The notes: generated by a model not told the origin, from the sequence alone. DNA of 64,000 nt from CBDCKR01 sp964572045 (GCA_964572045.1 CAZNEI010000004.1:40521-104520); one strand, 5' to 3'; counted from the stretch's first letter, positions 53,102-61,932 are shown. Program-made: numbers and translations.

Positions 53102-53941
53102 TCAGCGCAGTGCGTCCTCCAGCGCCGTCGCGCCGTCCGTGGACGCGTCACGGTACTTCACGATGACGGGGGCGTAGAGATGCACCCCTCGCTCTCGGGC
53201 GAAGGCGCTGCTCACTCTCCTGGCTCCGGGAACGACGACGGCGCCCGGAGGGATGCCCAGGGGGCGGTCGGGAGTCCCCCGGTAGGTTCTTTCACGTACG
53301 AGGTCGTATACGGTCGTTGACGAGGTGAGCTGGACCCCGGGTGCCAGCACAGACTTCTCGCCCACCAGGGTGCCTTCGAAGACGCCCGCGTTGCCGCCGA
53401 CGAGGGCTTCGTCCTCCACGATCACGGGGCGAAGCCCTACCGGTTCGAGCACGCCGCCCAGCTGTGCACCGGCGCTCAGGTGCACCCGCTCGCCGACCTG
53501 GGCGCACGACCCGACCAGGGCGTGTGAATCGATCATGGTGCCCCGGCCCACGTGGGCACCGATGTTCACGAAGGCCGGCGGCATGATGACCACGTCCTCC
53601 CCGAGGAAGGCGCCGGCCCGTACCGAGCTTCCACCGGGCACGATCCGGATGTTCTCTTCGACGCCGCGGGTATCCCGAAGCGGGAGCGTGTCCTTGTCGA
53701 AGAAGGGAGAGGGGCCGCCTGTGAACTCGCAGACCTCTCCTACACGAAACGCGAGCAGGATCCCGCTCTTGACCCACTCCACGGCCCGCCAGACGCCGTC
53801 CTCCTGTCGGGCGGCACGCACGCGACCCCGGCTCAACGCATGCAGGAGCCCCTCGACTGCGGCCCGTGCCTCGACAGCGTCCCCCTCAAGATCCGACGCC
53901 GCGAGCCGGAGGATCGTGGACCTGAGCGTGTCCGTTTCCAC
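53102..53941 (-). CDS. dapD: 2,3,4,5-tetrahydropyridine-2,6-dicarboxylate N-succinyltransferase
   Basis: Succinylates tetrahydrodipicolinate in the succinylase branch of lysine and meso-diaminopimelate synthesis. The protein has 279 residues, a normal length. It has a helical N-terminal domain and a left-handed beta-helix of hexapeptide repeats (VRAGAFLGEDVVIMPPAFVNIGAHVG, IDSHALVGSCAQVGERVHLSAGAQLGG, VIVEDEALVGGNAGVFEG), with the C-terminal VIVKYRDAST typical of DapD. It is the last gene of a dapB-dapA-dapD operon, starting 2 bases after dapA, and ends against the sugar-kinase gene. Confidence 0.94.
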   Translation of the reverse strand: METDTLRSTILRLAASDLEGDAVEARAAVEGLLHALSRGRVRAARQEDGVWRAVEWVKSGILLAFRVGEVCEFTGGPSPFFDKDTLPLRDTRGVEENIRIVPGGSSVRAGAFLGEDVVIMPPAFVNIGAHVGRGTMIDSHALVGSCAQVGERVHLSAGAQLGGVLEPVGLRPVIVEDEALVGGNAGVFEGTLVGEKSVLAPGVQLTSSTTVYDLVRERTYRGTPDRPLGIPPGAVVVPGARRVSSAFARERGVHLYAPVIVKYRDASTDGATALEDALR

Positions 53942-53943
53942 GC

Positions 53944-54849
53944 TCAGCCCACCCTCTCGAGTTTCAACAGCCCGGCCTCGGTCAGAGCGGACCGCAAACG
54001 GGGCTCGTTCCGCTTGTCGAGGGGCACGAGCGGCAGGCGGTAGATCGCATCGAAATGCCCCATCATTTCGAGCGCCGCCTTGACGGGTACGGGATTCGTC
54101 TCGATGAAATTGGCTTCCATGAGCGGCAGCAGCCGGAAGTGGAGAGCTCGCGCCGCAGTGTAGTCGCCGCTGAGCGCGGAACCAACCAACTGTGCCATGA
54201 GGCCGGGCGCCTCGTTGGCCACCACCGAGATGACACCGTCGGCTCCGGCCGCGACGAGGGGAAGCGCCAGCGAGTCGTCTCCCGAGAGCACGACGAATTC
54301 GGCAGGCCTCTCCCTCAGGATCGTCATGACTTGGTTCACGTCTCCCGAGGCCTCCTTGACTCCGACGATGTTGTCGACCTCGGCGAGGGCCAGCAGGGTA
54401 TCGGCGCGGATGTTGGAGGACGTACGTCCGGGGACGTTATACACTATGATCGGGCAGTCGACGGCCTCGGCCAGCGCGCGGTAGTGTTCGATGAGACCCC
54501 GCTGGCTCGGCTTGTTGTAGGCCGGGCTGACGGAGAGAATCCCGTCGGCGCCCGCCTCTTGTGCGGCCACGGCTCGACGGATGACTTCGGCCGTGTCGTT
54601 GCCACCGGCACCGGCCAGGACGGCCGCGCGCCCTCGCGCGGCGTCCACGGTCGCGCGGATGACCCGCGATTGCTCGCCAGCCGACAGGGTCGCGCTTTCG
54701 CCGGTCGTACCGCAGGGAACGAGGAACTGCACACCACCCTCGGTCTGGAAACTCACGTGGCGGCGCAGGGCCTCCGTATCCACCGATCTGTCCTCGCCGA
54801 ACGGTGTAACCAGGGCCACACCGACACCTCTGAACCTCTGGACCTCCAT
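53944..54849 (-). CDS. dapA: 4-hydroxy-tetrahydrodipicolinate synthase
   Basis: Condenses pyruvate with aspartate semialdehyde, the first dedicated step of the diaminopimelate pathway. The protein has 301 residues as a class I aldolase barrel. Key sites are PCGTTGESATLS, Tyr in PIIVYNVPGRTSSN, the Schiff-base Lys in IVGVKEASGDVNQV and the GDDSLALPL/GADGVISVVAN region. Two ATGs lie close together. AGGAGA sits seven bases before the inner one at 54847-54849 but only one base before the outer one at 54855, so the inner is chosen. A second family member lies at 57.8 kb. Confidence 0.95.
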   Translation of the reverse strand: MEVQRFRGVGVALVTPFGEDRSVDTEALRRHVSFQTEGGVQFLVPCGTTGESATLSAGEQSRVIRATVDAARGRAAVLAGAGGNDTAEVIRRAVAAQEAGADGILSVSPAYNKPSQRGLIEHYRALAEAVDCPIIVYNVPGRTSSNIRADTLLALAEVDNIVGVKEASGDVNQVMTILRERPAEFVVLSGDDSLALPLVAAGADGVISVVANEAPGLMAQLVGSALSGDYTAARALHFRLLPLMEANFIETNPVPVKAALEMMGHFDAIYRLPLVPLDKRNEPRLRSALTEAGLLKLERVG

Positions 54850-54924
54850 CGTCATTCTCCTGGCTGTCGTGCAGCCCTCCGCCGCGACATATCGACGGGC
54901 GCCCCTGAGCCTCCAAAGAACGGC

Positions 54925-55662
54925 TCAGGCGAACCGCTCCCGAAGCATGTCCTCGATCGTGAATACGCCCGACCGTCCCAAAATCCACTCGGCCGCTTCC
55001 ACGGCCCCCCGGGCGAATCCCCTGCGTCCCCGCGCTTCGTGTCGCACCTCGATTCGGTCGTCGGGGCCCTCGAGCCCCAGCACGTGAGTCCCGGGCGTCT
55101 CGCCGGCGCGGTGGCTGGCCACGTAGAGGGCGTGCTCGTCGAGCGCCCCGTTCGGCGGTGCTTGAGACCAGCGGGTCTTCCGGTCCAGCTCCTCGAGCAG
55201 AACCTCTGCCAACCGCAGGGCGGTCCCGCTGGGGTGGTCGACCTTGTGGCGGTGATGGGCCTCCCAGACGTGTACGTCGTACTCCTCGACGGCGTCCGCC
55301 AGTCGTCCGGCGCTTCGCGCCAACCGCAGAAAGAGGTGCACGCCGAGCGAAAAGTTCGGAGCATGGATCAGTCCGGTCCCTCCCGCCTCGACCGCGGACG
55401 CCGCCTGCGCCATTCCAGCCTGCCACCCGGTGGTGCCCACGACGGCGTCCACACCGGCCTCGGCGACCACTCCGATATTCTGAACCACGGCGCCTGACAC
55501 GCTGAAGTCGACGGCGACATCGGCGTCATCGAGGGAATCGACCGTGACTCGACTCGACTCCAAGGCCGGATCGATGCGAGCGACGATCTCGTGCCCACCC
55601 TCGACGGCCACTTCTTCGACCGCGCGTCCCATGCGTCCGTAGCCGACGAGCGCTAGCCTCAT
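54925..55662 (-). CDS. dapB: 4-hydroxy-tetrahydrodipicolinate reductase
   Basis: NAD(P)H-dependent reductase forming tetrahydrodipicolinate from the DapA product. The protein has 245 residues. The Rossmann motif is LALVGYGRMGRAV, and the substrate and catalytic region is WEAHHRHKVDHPSGTAL with the catalytic His-His and Lys. VVGTTGW and the C-terminal HEARGRRGFARGAV fit the family. AGGAAGGGG lies about nine bases before the ATG. It is the first gene of dapB-dapA-dapD on the minus strand. Confidence 0.95.
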   Translation of the reverse strand: MRLALVGYGRMGRAVEEVAVEGGHEIVARIDPALESSRVTVDSLDDADVAVDFSVSGAVVQNIGVVAEAGVDAVVGTTGWQAGMAQAASAVEAGGTGLIHAPNFSLGVHLFLRLARSAGRLADAVEEYDVHVWEAHHRHKVDHPSGTALRLAEVLLEELDRKTRWSQAPPNGALDEHALYVASHRAGETPGTHVLGLEGPDDRIEVRHEARGRRGFARGAVEAAEWILGRSGVFTIEDMLRERFA

Positions 55663-56626
55663 GCGCTTCTGCCCCTTCCTGGCGTGTGCGTCAATCTAGC
55701 GGCTGCCGGCGCTCGAAGCTCGGCTCGACAAGCTTCGAAGCCACCGGGTAACCAAAGCCGAACATGCAACTCGGAGGTGCGGGTCGTGTGCTCTGTGCGC
55801 TGCCGACCGCCGTCCCTCCTCATGGCCCATCTACCCCCGCTGGGGGAGGGACGCTCCACGGGATGCGCGACGACGAGCCCTCGCGCACCGGGCCGGCCCC
55901 TCGAAGGGATACGCAGGACGATACGAGCGTGGCCAGCGATCCTGCCCCGAGGGCAGGCGGTGCAGGACCCTTTCGGGCCTACCGGAGACTCGCGGGGAGA
56001 CGGGGCGTGCTTGCGGCTCCACGCATTATCCCCGCGGCCACTGCGCCGAACACGGCCAGCAGGATGGACAGCACCGATGCGGCATTTGTGGCGGCGGACC
56101 TCTCCGTGCTAGCTTTTTCCGCTTCAGAGGTTATCGGGGATATGAGAGCCAGATAGGATTACTTGTTGGTACGCTTTGAAGAGCTTGTGGGCACAGGACG
56201 GCGAGTCACGCGGGGCCGGTCGCGTGCGAGCCGGAGCGCAGAGGTGACGACGCGGGGGTGTCCACACTCCTGGCGTGGGCCCGGCGACCGGCCCGGCTCG
56301 ACTGTGGGCGGGCCCGCTTTGGGGAGTATCGTTGCCGTCGTGCCAGGAAGCGACCGACTCCGGGGACGGCGGGCGAAATCACCGGGGGCCTTGATCGCGA
56401 CTCCCACATACCCCCGTCCCTTGTTCATTCCCGCTCGGCATCGCCTCGGTCGGCGGGCTCCGGTCCTCTTGAAGTGCGAGCAGATCTCTCAACGCCCGCA
56501 TCGGCTCGTCCGGCCTGCCGTGCCAGGCTCTCCGTCGAGCGGGTCAGTCCTCCGCGCCCGCTGGATGGCACACGGGCGGCGTGAGGCTCACATGCGCCTG
56601 TGCCGGGGTCCGACGTAGGTCGCGCG
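55663..56626. other. Long region without a recognised gene
   Basis: About 960 bases between dapB and trpS. All frames over 50 codons are Arg/Pro/Gly-rich and unlike any family. A less GC-rich patch lies at about 56100-56190. A minus-strand open frame at 55979-56158 would encode a hydrophobic stretch but has no start codon. A near-perfect dyad of CTTCGAAG type lies near 55705-55740. I find no tRNA fold or T-tract terminator. Confidence 0.5.
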
Positions 56627-57640
56627 ATGGCTGATTCCGAGGCGTCCCCAATTCGAAAGCGCGTACTCAGCGGCATCCAGCCCACCGGGGACATTCATCT
56701 GGGAAACTACCTGGGAGCTCTCCGGCAGTGGGTCAACATGCAGGACGCGTACGAGAGCTTCTACACGATCGTGGACCAGCACGCCATCCTGGGCGACGGC
56801 GACCCCGCCGATCTGCCTGCGCGCACCCTCGACGCAGCCATCAACCTCCTCGCCGTGGGGCTTGACCCCGAGCGATGCACGATCTTCGTGCAGTCCGACG
56901 TTCCGGAGCACATCGAGCTGCAGTGGCTGTTCAACACAGTGGCGCCCGTGGGTGACCTGGAGCGCATGACACAATACAAGGACAAGTCAGCCAGGTATGA
57001 GTCGATCCCGGCGGGGCTGCTCAACTATCCCGTTCTCCAAGCCGCCGACATCCTCATCTACCGGGCCGATGCGGTGCCCGTGGGCGAGGATCAGCGACAG
57101 CATCTCGAGCTGACGCGGGATATCGCACGAAAGTGGAACGCCCGCTACGGAGACTACTTTCCCGAGCCCGAAGCGATCATCCCCGAGGTCGGGAGGGTCA
57201 TCGGACTCGACGGCGTACAGAAGATGAGCAAGTCGCTGGACAACACGGTGCCCATTCTCGCCGACGAGGACGAGACTTGGACTCACGTCCGGACTGCGGT
57301 GACCGATCCCCAGCGCGTACGGAAGAAAGACCCTGGGCGGCCTGAGGTGTGCAACGTCTTCTCGCTGCACAAGCTGCTCACTCCAGCGCAGATGGTCCCC
57401 GACATCGAAGGAAAGTGCCGGACCGCGGAGCGTGGTTGCGTGGATTGCAAGCGCATCCTGGCCGACAGCATCGGCGAGACATTCCTGCCTATCCGTGAGA
57501 AGTCCCGCTACTACCACGAGCACACCGACGAGGTGCGAGACATCCTGATAGCCGGAGCTGCGCACGCCCGGTCCATCGCTCGGGAAACCCTCGACGAAGC
57601 CCGACGCCGCATGGGGATCAACTGGCCGTCTGCGGTGTGA
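56627..57640 (+). CDS. trpS: Tryptophanyl-tRNA synthetase
   Basis: Class I aminoacyl-tRNA synthetase charging tRNA(Trp). The protein has 337 residues from the ATG at 56627, a normal length. The HIGH-equivalent is PTGDIHLGNYLGAL and the KMSKS motif is VQKMSKSLDNT. The tryptophan-pocket and dimer region includes AADILIYRADAVPVGEDQRQHLELTRD. A CVDCK segment with CRTAERGC near 270-285 suggests a small Cys cluster, as seen in some TrpS proteins. The ribosome site is weak. I see no T-box or trp-rich leader upstream. Confidence 0.95.
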   Translation: MADSEASPIRKRVLSGIQPTGDIHLGNYLGALRQWVNMQDAYESFYTIVDQHAILGDGDPADLPARTLDAAINLLAVGLDPERCTIFVQSDVPEHIELQWLFNTVAPVGDLERMTQYKDKSARYESIPAGLLNYPVLQAADILIYRADAVPVGEDQRQHLELTRDIARKWNARYGDYFPEPEAIIPEVGRVIGLDGVQKMSKSLDNTVPILADEDETWTHVRTAVTDPQRVRKKDPGRPEVCNVFSLHKLLTPAQMVPDIEGKCRTAERGCVDCKRILADSIGETFLPIREKSRYYHEHTDEVRDILIAGAAHARSIARETLDEARRRMGINWPSAV

Positions 57641-57766
57641 TTCGATAGACGCGCGAACTTCCCCTGTGGCGCGACGGGTGTACTTTTCTGCGGCTGCGGG
57701 GCCTACCGAGAGTGAAGTGCCAATGAATGAAGTGTCCAGAGGGTGTGGCCGCGTATGGAGGAGAGA

Positions 57767-57850
57767 ATGGTGACCGGTTCAGGGTGCGTGATCGACGTAG
57801 CTGACGCTTCCTGCCACGCTCGTGGCATCACGGCGGGGTGCGGCACGTGA
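57767..57850 (+). CDS. Candidate 27-residue leader ORF coupled to the aldolase gene
   Basis: A short ORF with the strongest ribosome site nearby: GGAGGAGAGA immediately before ATG 57767. It encodes 27 residues with cysteines at regular positions 7, 16 and 25, and one histidine. Its TGA overlaps the GTG at 57847 of the next gene as GTGA, so ribosomes finishing here could restart on the aldolase gene, which itself has a poor site. It may be a leader peptide or simply a device for coupling. No database family is claimed. Confidence 0.45.
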   Translation: MVTGSGCVIDVADASCHARGITAGCGT

Positions 57851-58764
57851 ACGTGGACCTGTCCGGAGTTCTCATTCCCTGCACCACCCCATTCGATCCG
57901 GTCACCGGTGACATCGATCTCGTGGGTCTGCGGGCGAACTTGAGGACCTGGCTGGCCTGCCCGATTCGGGGGATCGTGGTGGGTGGCTCAACGGGGGAGG
58001 CGCTTCTTCTTGAGGAAGACGAGCGCGCCGCCATCGTGCAGGGTGTCCGGGATCTCATCTCCGACGATCGACTCCTGGTGGTGGGAACGGGTGCCGAGTC
58101 CACCAGGGCAGTGATCCGGCGGTGCGGCGTCGCCGCCGAGGCGGGTGCGGATGCCGTGTTGGTCCAGCCTCCCGCATTTTATCGGGGTGCCATGACCCAC
58201 TCGGCCCTCCTCGATCACTACAGAGAGGTGGCCAGGGCCTCTCCGGTGCCGGTCATCGTCTATCAGGTGCCGCTGAGGCTGAGCACGCTCGAATTCTCGA
58301 CGAGGCTGCTCGCCGACCTGTCGAGGGTGGACAACATCGTGGGGATGAAGGACTCACGGGGCAGCCTCGAGATGGTGGGCGAGGTGGTGTCGCGAACCCG
58401 TGAGGGCTTTCAGGTCGTGGTGGGGAGTGGAGCGATCTTCTACGGCGGTCTTGAGCTGGGTGCGGTGGGGGGCATTCTGGCGGTGGCGTGCTTGGTACCG
58501 GGGCCCTCGGCGGCCTTACACGAGGCTTTCGTCTCCGGTGATTCCGCCAAGGCCGGTCTCATGCAGGAGGTGATCGGACCGATTCACCAAGAGATCGTGG
58601 CCGGAATGGGTGTGTCCGGAGTCAAGGTGGCTATGGACCTTCTGGGACTCCGTGGCGGCGATCCGCGCCCACCGCTGCGGCCGCTGTCCGATGAGCGTCG
58701 CGACCAGGTGGCAAGCGTCCTGCGTCGTGCCGACCTGACCACGACCGTAGGATCTGCCACGTAG
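57847..58764 (+). CDS. DHDPS/NAL-family class I aldolase, dapA paralogue
   Basis: Class I aldolase barrel of 305 residues related to DapA, N-acetylneuraminate lyase and 4-hydroxy-2-oxoglutarate aldolase. The substrate loop is VVGGSTGEALLLEEDERA, in place of the GTTGES of the true dapA at 54 kb. The Tyr is in VIVYQVPLR and the Schiff-base Lys in NIVGMKDSRGS. The catalytic set is intact, so a pyruvate-type Schiff base is expected, but the altered loop suggests a substrate other than aspartate semialdehyde. The GTG at 57847 is preferred because it overlaps the stop of the leader ORF; a GTG at 57838 is also in frame. No catabolic neighbours identify the pathway. Confidence 0.82.
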   Translation: MNVDLSGVLIPCTTPFDPVTGDIDLVGLRANLRTWLACPIRGIVVGGSTGEALLLEEDERAAIVQGVRDLISDDRLLVVGTGAESTRAVIRRCGVAAEAGADAVLVQPPAFYRGAMTHSALLDHYREVARASPVPVIVYQVPLRLSTLEFSTRLLADLSRVDNIVGMKDSRGSLEMVGEVVSRTREGFQVVVGSGAIFYGGLELGAVGGILAVACLVPGPSAALHEAFVSGDSAKAGLMQEVIGPIHQEIVAGMGVSGVKVAMDLLGLRGGDPRPPLRPLSDERRDQVASVLRRADLTTTVGSAT

Positions 58765-59089
58765 AAGGAGAGGGGCGGGCAGTCAATTCCACCGTTGAGC
58801 TCCCCTGAGCGCGATGATCCCGCGGTCGGCCCGAAGCGGACCCACCGGCACTCTGTCATTTGGACGTCGGCCGCTGAACACGGTGGACGGTGCCGTCGCA
58901 ACGCGCCGGTGGGCCAAAGGCGGGGCGGGCGTCTTCGTGGGGTTGGCGATCCTCTCGGGTCCCACCTCTTCGGCTGCGGCAGAGCGACCAGCGGCAGCGA
59001 CGACACCCTCTCTTCTCTTCGTCGAGCGCCCCTTTCCGCGCCTCGGACTGAGCACGGCCCGGCGTTCCCCCCCTGGGATGCAGGTACGT

Positions 59090-59118
59090 TTGACTCGATC
59101 ACTCGGTCCCCCTACCTT
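59090..59118 (+). promoter_or_regulatory. Predicted promoter upstream of purA
   Basis: TTGACT (59090-59095), a 17-base spacer and TACCTT (59113-59118), matching the housekeeping consensus at 5/6 and 4/6 with ideal spacing. Transcription would begin near 59125, only about 17 bases before the terminator hairpin. Confidence 0.6.
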
Positions 59119-59141
59119 CTCCCGGAGGAAGCACCGTCTGC

Positions 59142-59170
59142 GGCCCATTCCCCGGCGAATGGGCCTTTTT
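59142..59170 (+). terminator. Intrinsic terminator in the purA leader
   Basis: GGCCCATTC (59142-59150), a 6-base loop and GAATGGGCC (59157-59165) form a perfect 9-bp stem followed directly by TTTTT (59166-59170). It is the clearest Rho-independent terminator in the window and lies between the predicted promoter and purA. It may also end transcripts from the aldolase gene, or act as an attenuator. Confidence 0.8.
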
Positions 59171-59219
59171 CGTGTCCAGGGGGTCTGTAGAGACCTTCTC
59201 CACCCGGAGAGTTCCGACC

Positions 59220-60512
59220 GTGTCCGGAGTGCGTTTGGACGGCCGTTGCCTCGTCGTGCTCGGCTGTCAGTGGGGTGACGAGGGAAAAGGCAAGATCGTC
59301 GATGTCCTAGCCGAAGACGCGGACGTGGTGGCCCGTTACCAGGGTGGTGCAAATGCGGGCCACACCGTCCACGTCGGTGCCGACGAGTTCGTCCTGCACC
59401 AGATCCCTTCCGGCATCCTGCATCCGAAGAAGCGATGTCTGCTCGGCAACGGCGTGGTGGTCGACATCGTCGGATTCTTCGAGGAGTACGACGACCTGGC
59501 GGATCGCGGCATCGAGCTCGACGGCCGGGTTGGCGTGAGTCAGCGTGCGCATGTCCTCATGCCGTACCATCGGGCGCTCGAGCGCGCTTCCGAGGATAGT
59601 GGAAAGCGGAAGATCGGCACCACGGGCCGTGGTATCGGTCCCGCGTATGAGGAGAAGGCCGGACGACGAGGCCTACGCGTGGTGGACTTCGGAAGTGGTG
59701 AGCGGGCGAAGGTTCTGGTCGAGGAAGGGGTCGAGCGGGCTCGCAGACACATCCGCTCTCTTGGAGGCGCATGCGGTGACCAGCTTGAAGCGGATCTCTC
59801 ATCTGCGCTGGCGCTCAGCGAACGCCTTCGAGACCTGGCTTCCGACACCGGACTGGAAATCACCGAGGCGATCCGGGCGGGCAAACGCGTGCTCCTCGAG
59901 GGCGCCCAGGGCACGGCTCTCGACCTCGACCACGGGACGTACCCGTTTGTCACGTCCTCAAGCACAACCGCCGGGGGTGCGGCCACGGGTTCGGGCATCG
60001 GACCCACCGTCATCGACACCGTCATCGGTGTGGTGAAGGCCTATACGACCCGGGTAGGAAACGGACCTTTGCCTACGGCCTTCGACCGGGCGATGGACGA
60101 ACGCATCCGAACCCTGGGGGCCGAGTTTGGGGCCACGACGGGGCGGCCGCGCCGGTGCGGCTGGTTCGACGCGGTGTTGGCCCGCTACTCCGCTCGGGTG
60201 AATGGCCTGACCGGGCTAGCCGTGACCAAACTCGACGTGCTGGACACGCTCGCCGAGGTCTCCATCGCCACGTCGTACAGAACCCCTGAGGGGGTCGTGG
60301 AGGAGTTTCCCGCCGATACCTGGCAGCTCGAAGGTGTCGAGCCCGTGTACGAGACACTCCCTGGCTGGCAGCAGTCCACTCAGCGGGCCCGTTCCCTGGG
60401 CGATCTGCCGACGGCCGCCCGCCGCTACTTGGACCGGATCGAGGAGCTCACTGGCGCGCCCGTTCGTATGGTCTCGGTGGGAACCCGCAGGAGCCAGATC
60501 ATCCACGTGTAG
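59220..60512 (+). CDS. purA: Adenylosuccinate synthetase
   Basis: GTP-dependent first step from IMP to AMP. The GTG at 59220 gives 430 residues, the usual length, with CGGAGAG nine bases upstream. The P-loop is VVLGCQWGDEGKGKIVD, followed by GGANAGHTV, the IMP-binding GTTGRGIGPAYEEK and GAQGTALDLDHGTYPFVTSS. The C-terminal part has TGRPRRCGWFDAVLARYSARVNG and TKLDVLD, with the guanine-binding SVGTRRSQ. A frame to 59172 extends upstream but does not resemble the enzyme. It lies just after a promoter-terminator pair. Confidence 0.97.
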   Translation: MSGVRLDGRCLVVLGCQWGDEGKGKIVDVLAEDADVVARYQGGANAGHTVHVGADEFVLHQIPSGILHPKKRCLLGNGVVVDIVGFFEEYDDLADRGIELDGRVGVSQRAHVLMPYHRALERASEDSGKRKIGTTGRGIGPAYEEKAGRRGLRVVDFGSGERAKVLVEEGVERARRHIRSLGGACGDQLEADLSSALALSERLRDLASDTGLEITEAIRAGKRVLLEGAQGTALDLDHGTYPFVTSSSTTAGGAATGSGIGPTVIDTVIGVVKAYTTRVGNGPLPTAFDRAMDERIRTLGAEFGATTGRPRRCGWFDAVLARYSARVNGLTGLAVTKLDVLDTLAEVSIATSYRTPEGVVEEFPADTWQLEGVEPVYETLPGWQQSTQRARSLGDLPTAARRYLDRIEELTGAPVRMVSVGTRRSQIIHV

Positions 60513-60517
60513 CGCCG

Positions 60518-60546
60518 TTGAGCCCCCCGCTCGAAACCCTTACCTT
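60518..60546 (+). promoter_or_regulatory. Predicted promoter of the ffh-rpsP-rimM-trmD operon
   Basis: TTGAGC (60518-60523), a 17-base spacer and TACCTT (60541-60546), starting 5 bases after the purA stop and 88 bases before the ffh ATG. The -10 box and spacing are identical to those of the purA promoter, which raises confidence in both. Confidence 0.55.
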
Positions 60547-60633
60547 TCAAAGCTGTTCCTCATCTCCCTCGACCGCTTCGAGAGCGTCAGCTACTTGGTG
60601 CGGGCCCTCCACAACGGGCGGGATTGGTCGCCG

Positions 60634-61932
60634 ATGTTCGATGACCTCGGAAAGAAACTGGACCGCGTCCTCGGAAAGTTCCGACAGCGCGGCGTTCTGA
60701 CTGAGCCCATGATCAGGGACGGGCTCCGCGATGTGCGGCGGATTCTGCTCGAGGCGGACGTCAACTTCAGGGTCACCAAGGAGTTCCTCCAGCACGTGCA
60801 GGAGCAAGCGCTGGGAGAACAGGTCGTGAAGTCCGTAACGCCAGGGCAACAGGTCGTCAAGATCGTGCAAGGCGAGCTGGCGAACCTGTTCGGCGACGCC
60901 CCAGCGACGCTTCGGTGGGCGTCCTCGGCGCCCACGATCATTATGGTGGTAGGGCTGCAGGGCTCGGGGAAGACGACGACCGCCGCGAAGCTGGCGAGGC
61001 GCCTCGCCAAGGAGGGCCGTGCGCCGTTGCTTGCTGCCTGCGACCTTTACCGGCCGGCGGCCGTGGATCAGCTGGATGCGCTCGGCGGGCAGATCGGTGT
61101 CCCGGTCCACAAGGGTGAGCCCGGAGACGGCTCGTTTGCGGTCGCGAAGCGCGCTGTCGAAGTCGCGAGGCGGGGCGGGCGGGCGGTCTTGATCGTTGAT
61201 ACGGCCGGCAGGCTTCAGATCGACCGACCGATGATGGATGAGCTGTGCCGCTTGAAGGCGGACCTCAAGCCACAAGAGATACTTTTGGTTGCCGACGCGA
61301 TGACAGGCCAGGAGGCGGTAACGATCGCCGAAGGGTTCGACAGAGCCCTGGGTCTGACCGGGGTGGTCCTCACGAAGATGGACGGTGACGCCCGCGGGGG
61401 AGCCGCGCTTTCGATCCGCGGCGTCGTCGGAAAGCCTATCAAGTTCCTGGGCGTGGGCGAGGGGGTCGACGATCTGGAGTTGGCGGACCCGGAGCGGTTG
61501 GCCGGACGCATCCTCCAGAAGGGTGACGTCGTCGGGTTGGTCGAACGGGCCCAACAGGCGATGGACACCGGCACTCAGGCGAGGCTCCAAGAACAGATGG
61601 CCCGGGGCCGCTTCACCCTTGAGGACTTCCTGACCGCCATGCGGCAGATCCAGAAGATGGGTCCCTTGGAGCAACTGCTGAAGATGATCCCTCGGGCCCC
61701 GCGGGGGATTCCCACCGGGGGAGTCGACCCGCGGAGGATGAAGCACATGGAGGCGATCATCCTCTCGATGACGCCGGATGAGCGGCTCAGGCCGGAGATC
61801 TTGAACGGATCGCGGAGGGTGAGGATTGCCAGGGGGAGTGGTCGGCCCGTGGCCGAAGTGAACCGGCTGATCAAGCGCTTCAAGGAGACGCAGAGGTTCA
61901 TGAAGCAGGTGAGGGGGATGACGCCCTTCTAA
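60634..61932 (+). CDS. ffh: Signal recognition particle protein Ffh
   Basis: GTPase that binds signal sequences on ribosomes and, with 4.5S RNA and FtsY, targets proteins to the membrane. From the ATG at 60634 it has 432 residues. The N domain (MFDDLGKKLDRVLGKFRQRG) is followed by the G domain with GLQGSGKTTTAAKLA, DTAGRLQID and TKMDGDARGGAAL. The C-terminal M domain (FTLEDFLTAMRQIQKMGPLEQLLKMIP, then RRVRIARGSGRPVAEVNRLIKRF) binds RNA and signal peptides. All G motifs are intact. It leads ffh-rpsP-rimM-trmD, a standard order. Confidence 0.97.
   Translation: MFDDLGKKLDRVLGKFRQRGVLTEPMIRDGLRDVRRILLEADVNFRVTKEFLQHVQEQALGEQVVKSVTPGQQVVKIVQGELANLFGDAPATLRWASSAPTIIMVVGLQGSGKTTTAAKLARRLAKEGRAPLLAACDLYRPAAVDQLDALGGQIGVPVHKGEPGDGSFAVAKRAVEVARRGGRAVLIVDTAGRLQIDRPMMDELCRLKADLKPQEILLVADAMTGQEAVTIAEGFDRALGLTGVVLTKMDGDARGGAALSIRGVVGKPIKFLGVGEGVDDLELADPERLAGRILQKGDVVGLVERAQQAMDTGTQARLQEQMARGRFTLEDFLTAMRQIQKMGPLEQLLKMIPRAPRGIPTGGVDPRRMKHMEAIILSMTPDERLRPEILNGSRRVRIARGSGRPVAEVNRLIKRFKETQRFMKQVRGMTPF

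Larger units (their letters stand above)
58765..59219 (+). other. Intergenic region and purA leader
   Basis: About 455 bases. The first 320 contain no gene I can support. The rest holds a consensus-like promoter (59090-59118), an intrinsic terminator (59142-59170) and the purA ribosome site (CGGAGAG near 59204). A purine-riboswitch fold is not apparent. Confidence 0.55.

Noticed and set aside
55979..56158. Minus-strand open frame of 59 codons with a membrane-like stretch (AASVLSILLAVFGAVAAGIM)
   Set aside because: It has no ATG, GTG or TTG before the hydrophobic part and no ribosome site. Its third-base GC, about two thirds by my count, is lower than I would expect for genes in this window. 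It could be a remnant, but a gene is not supported.
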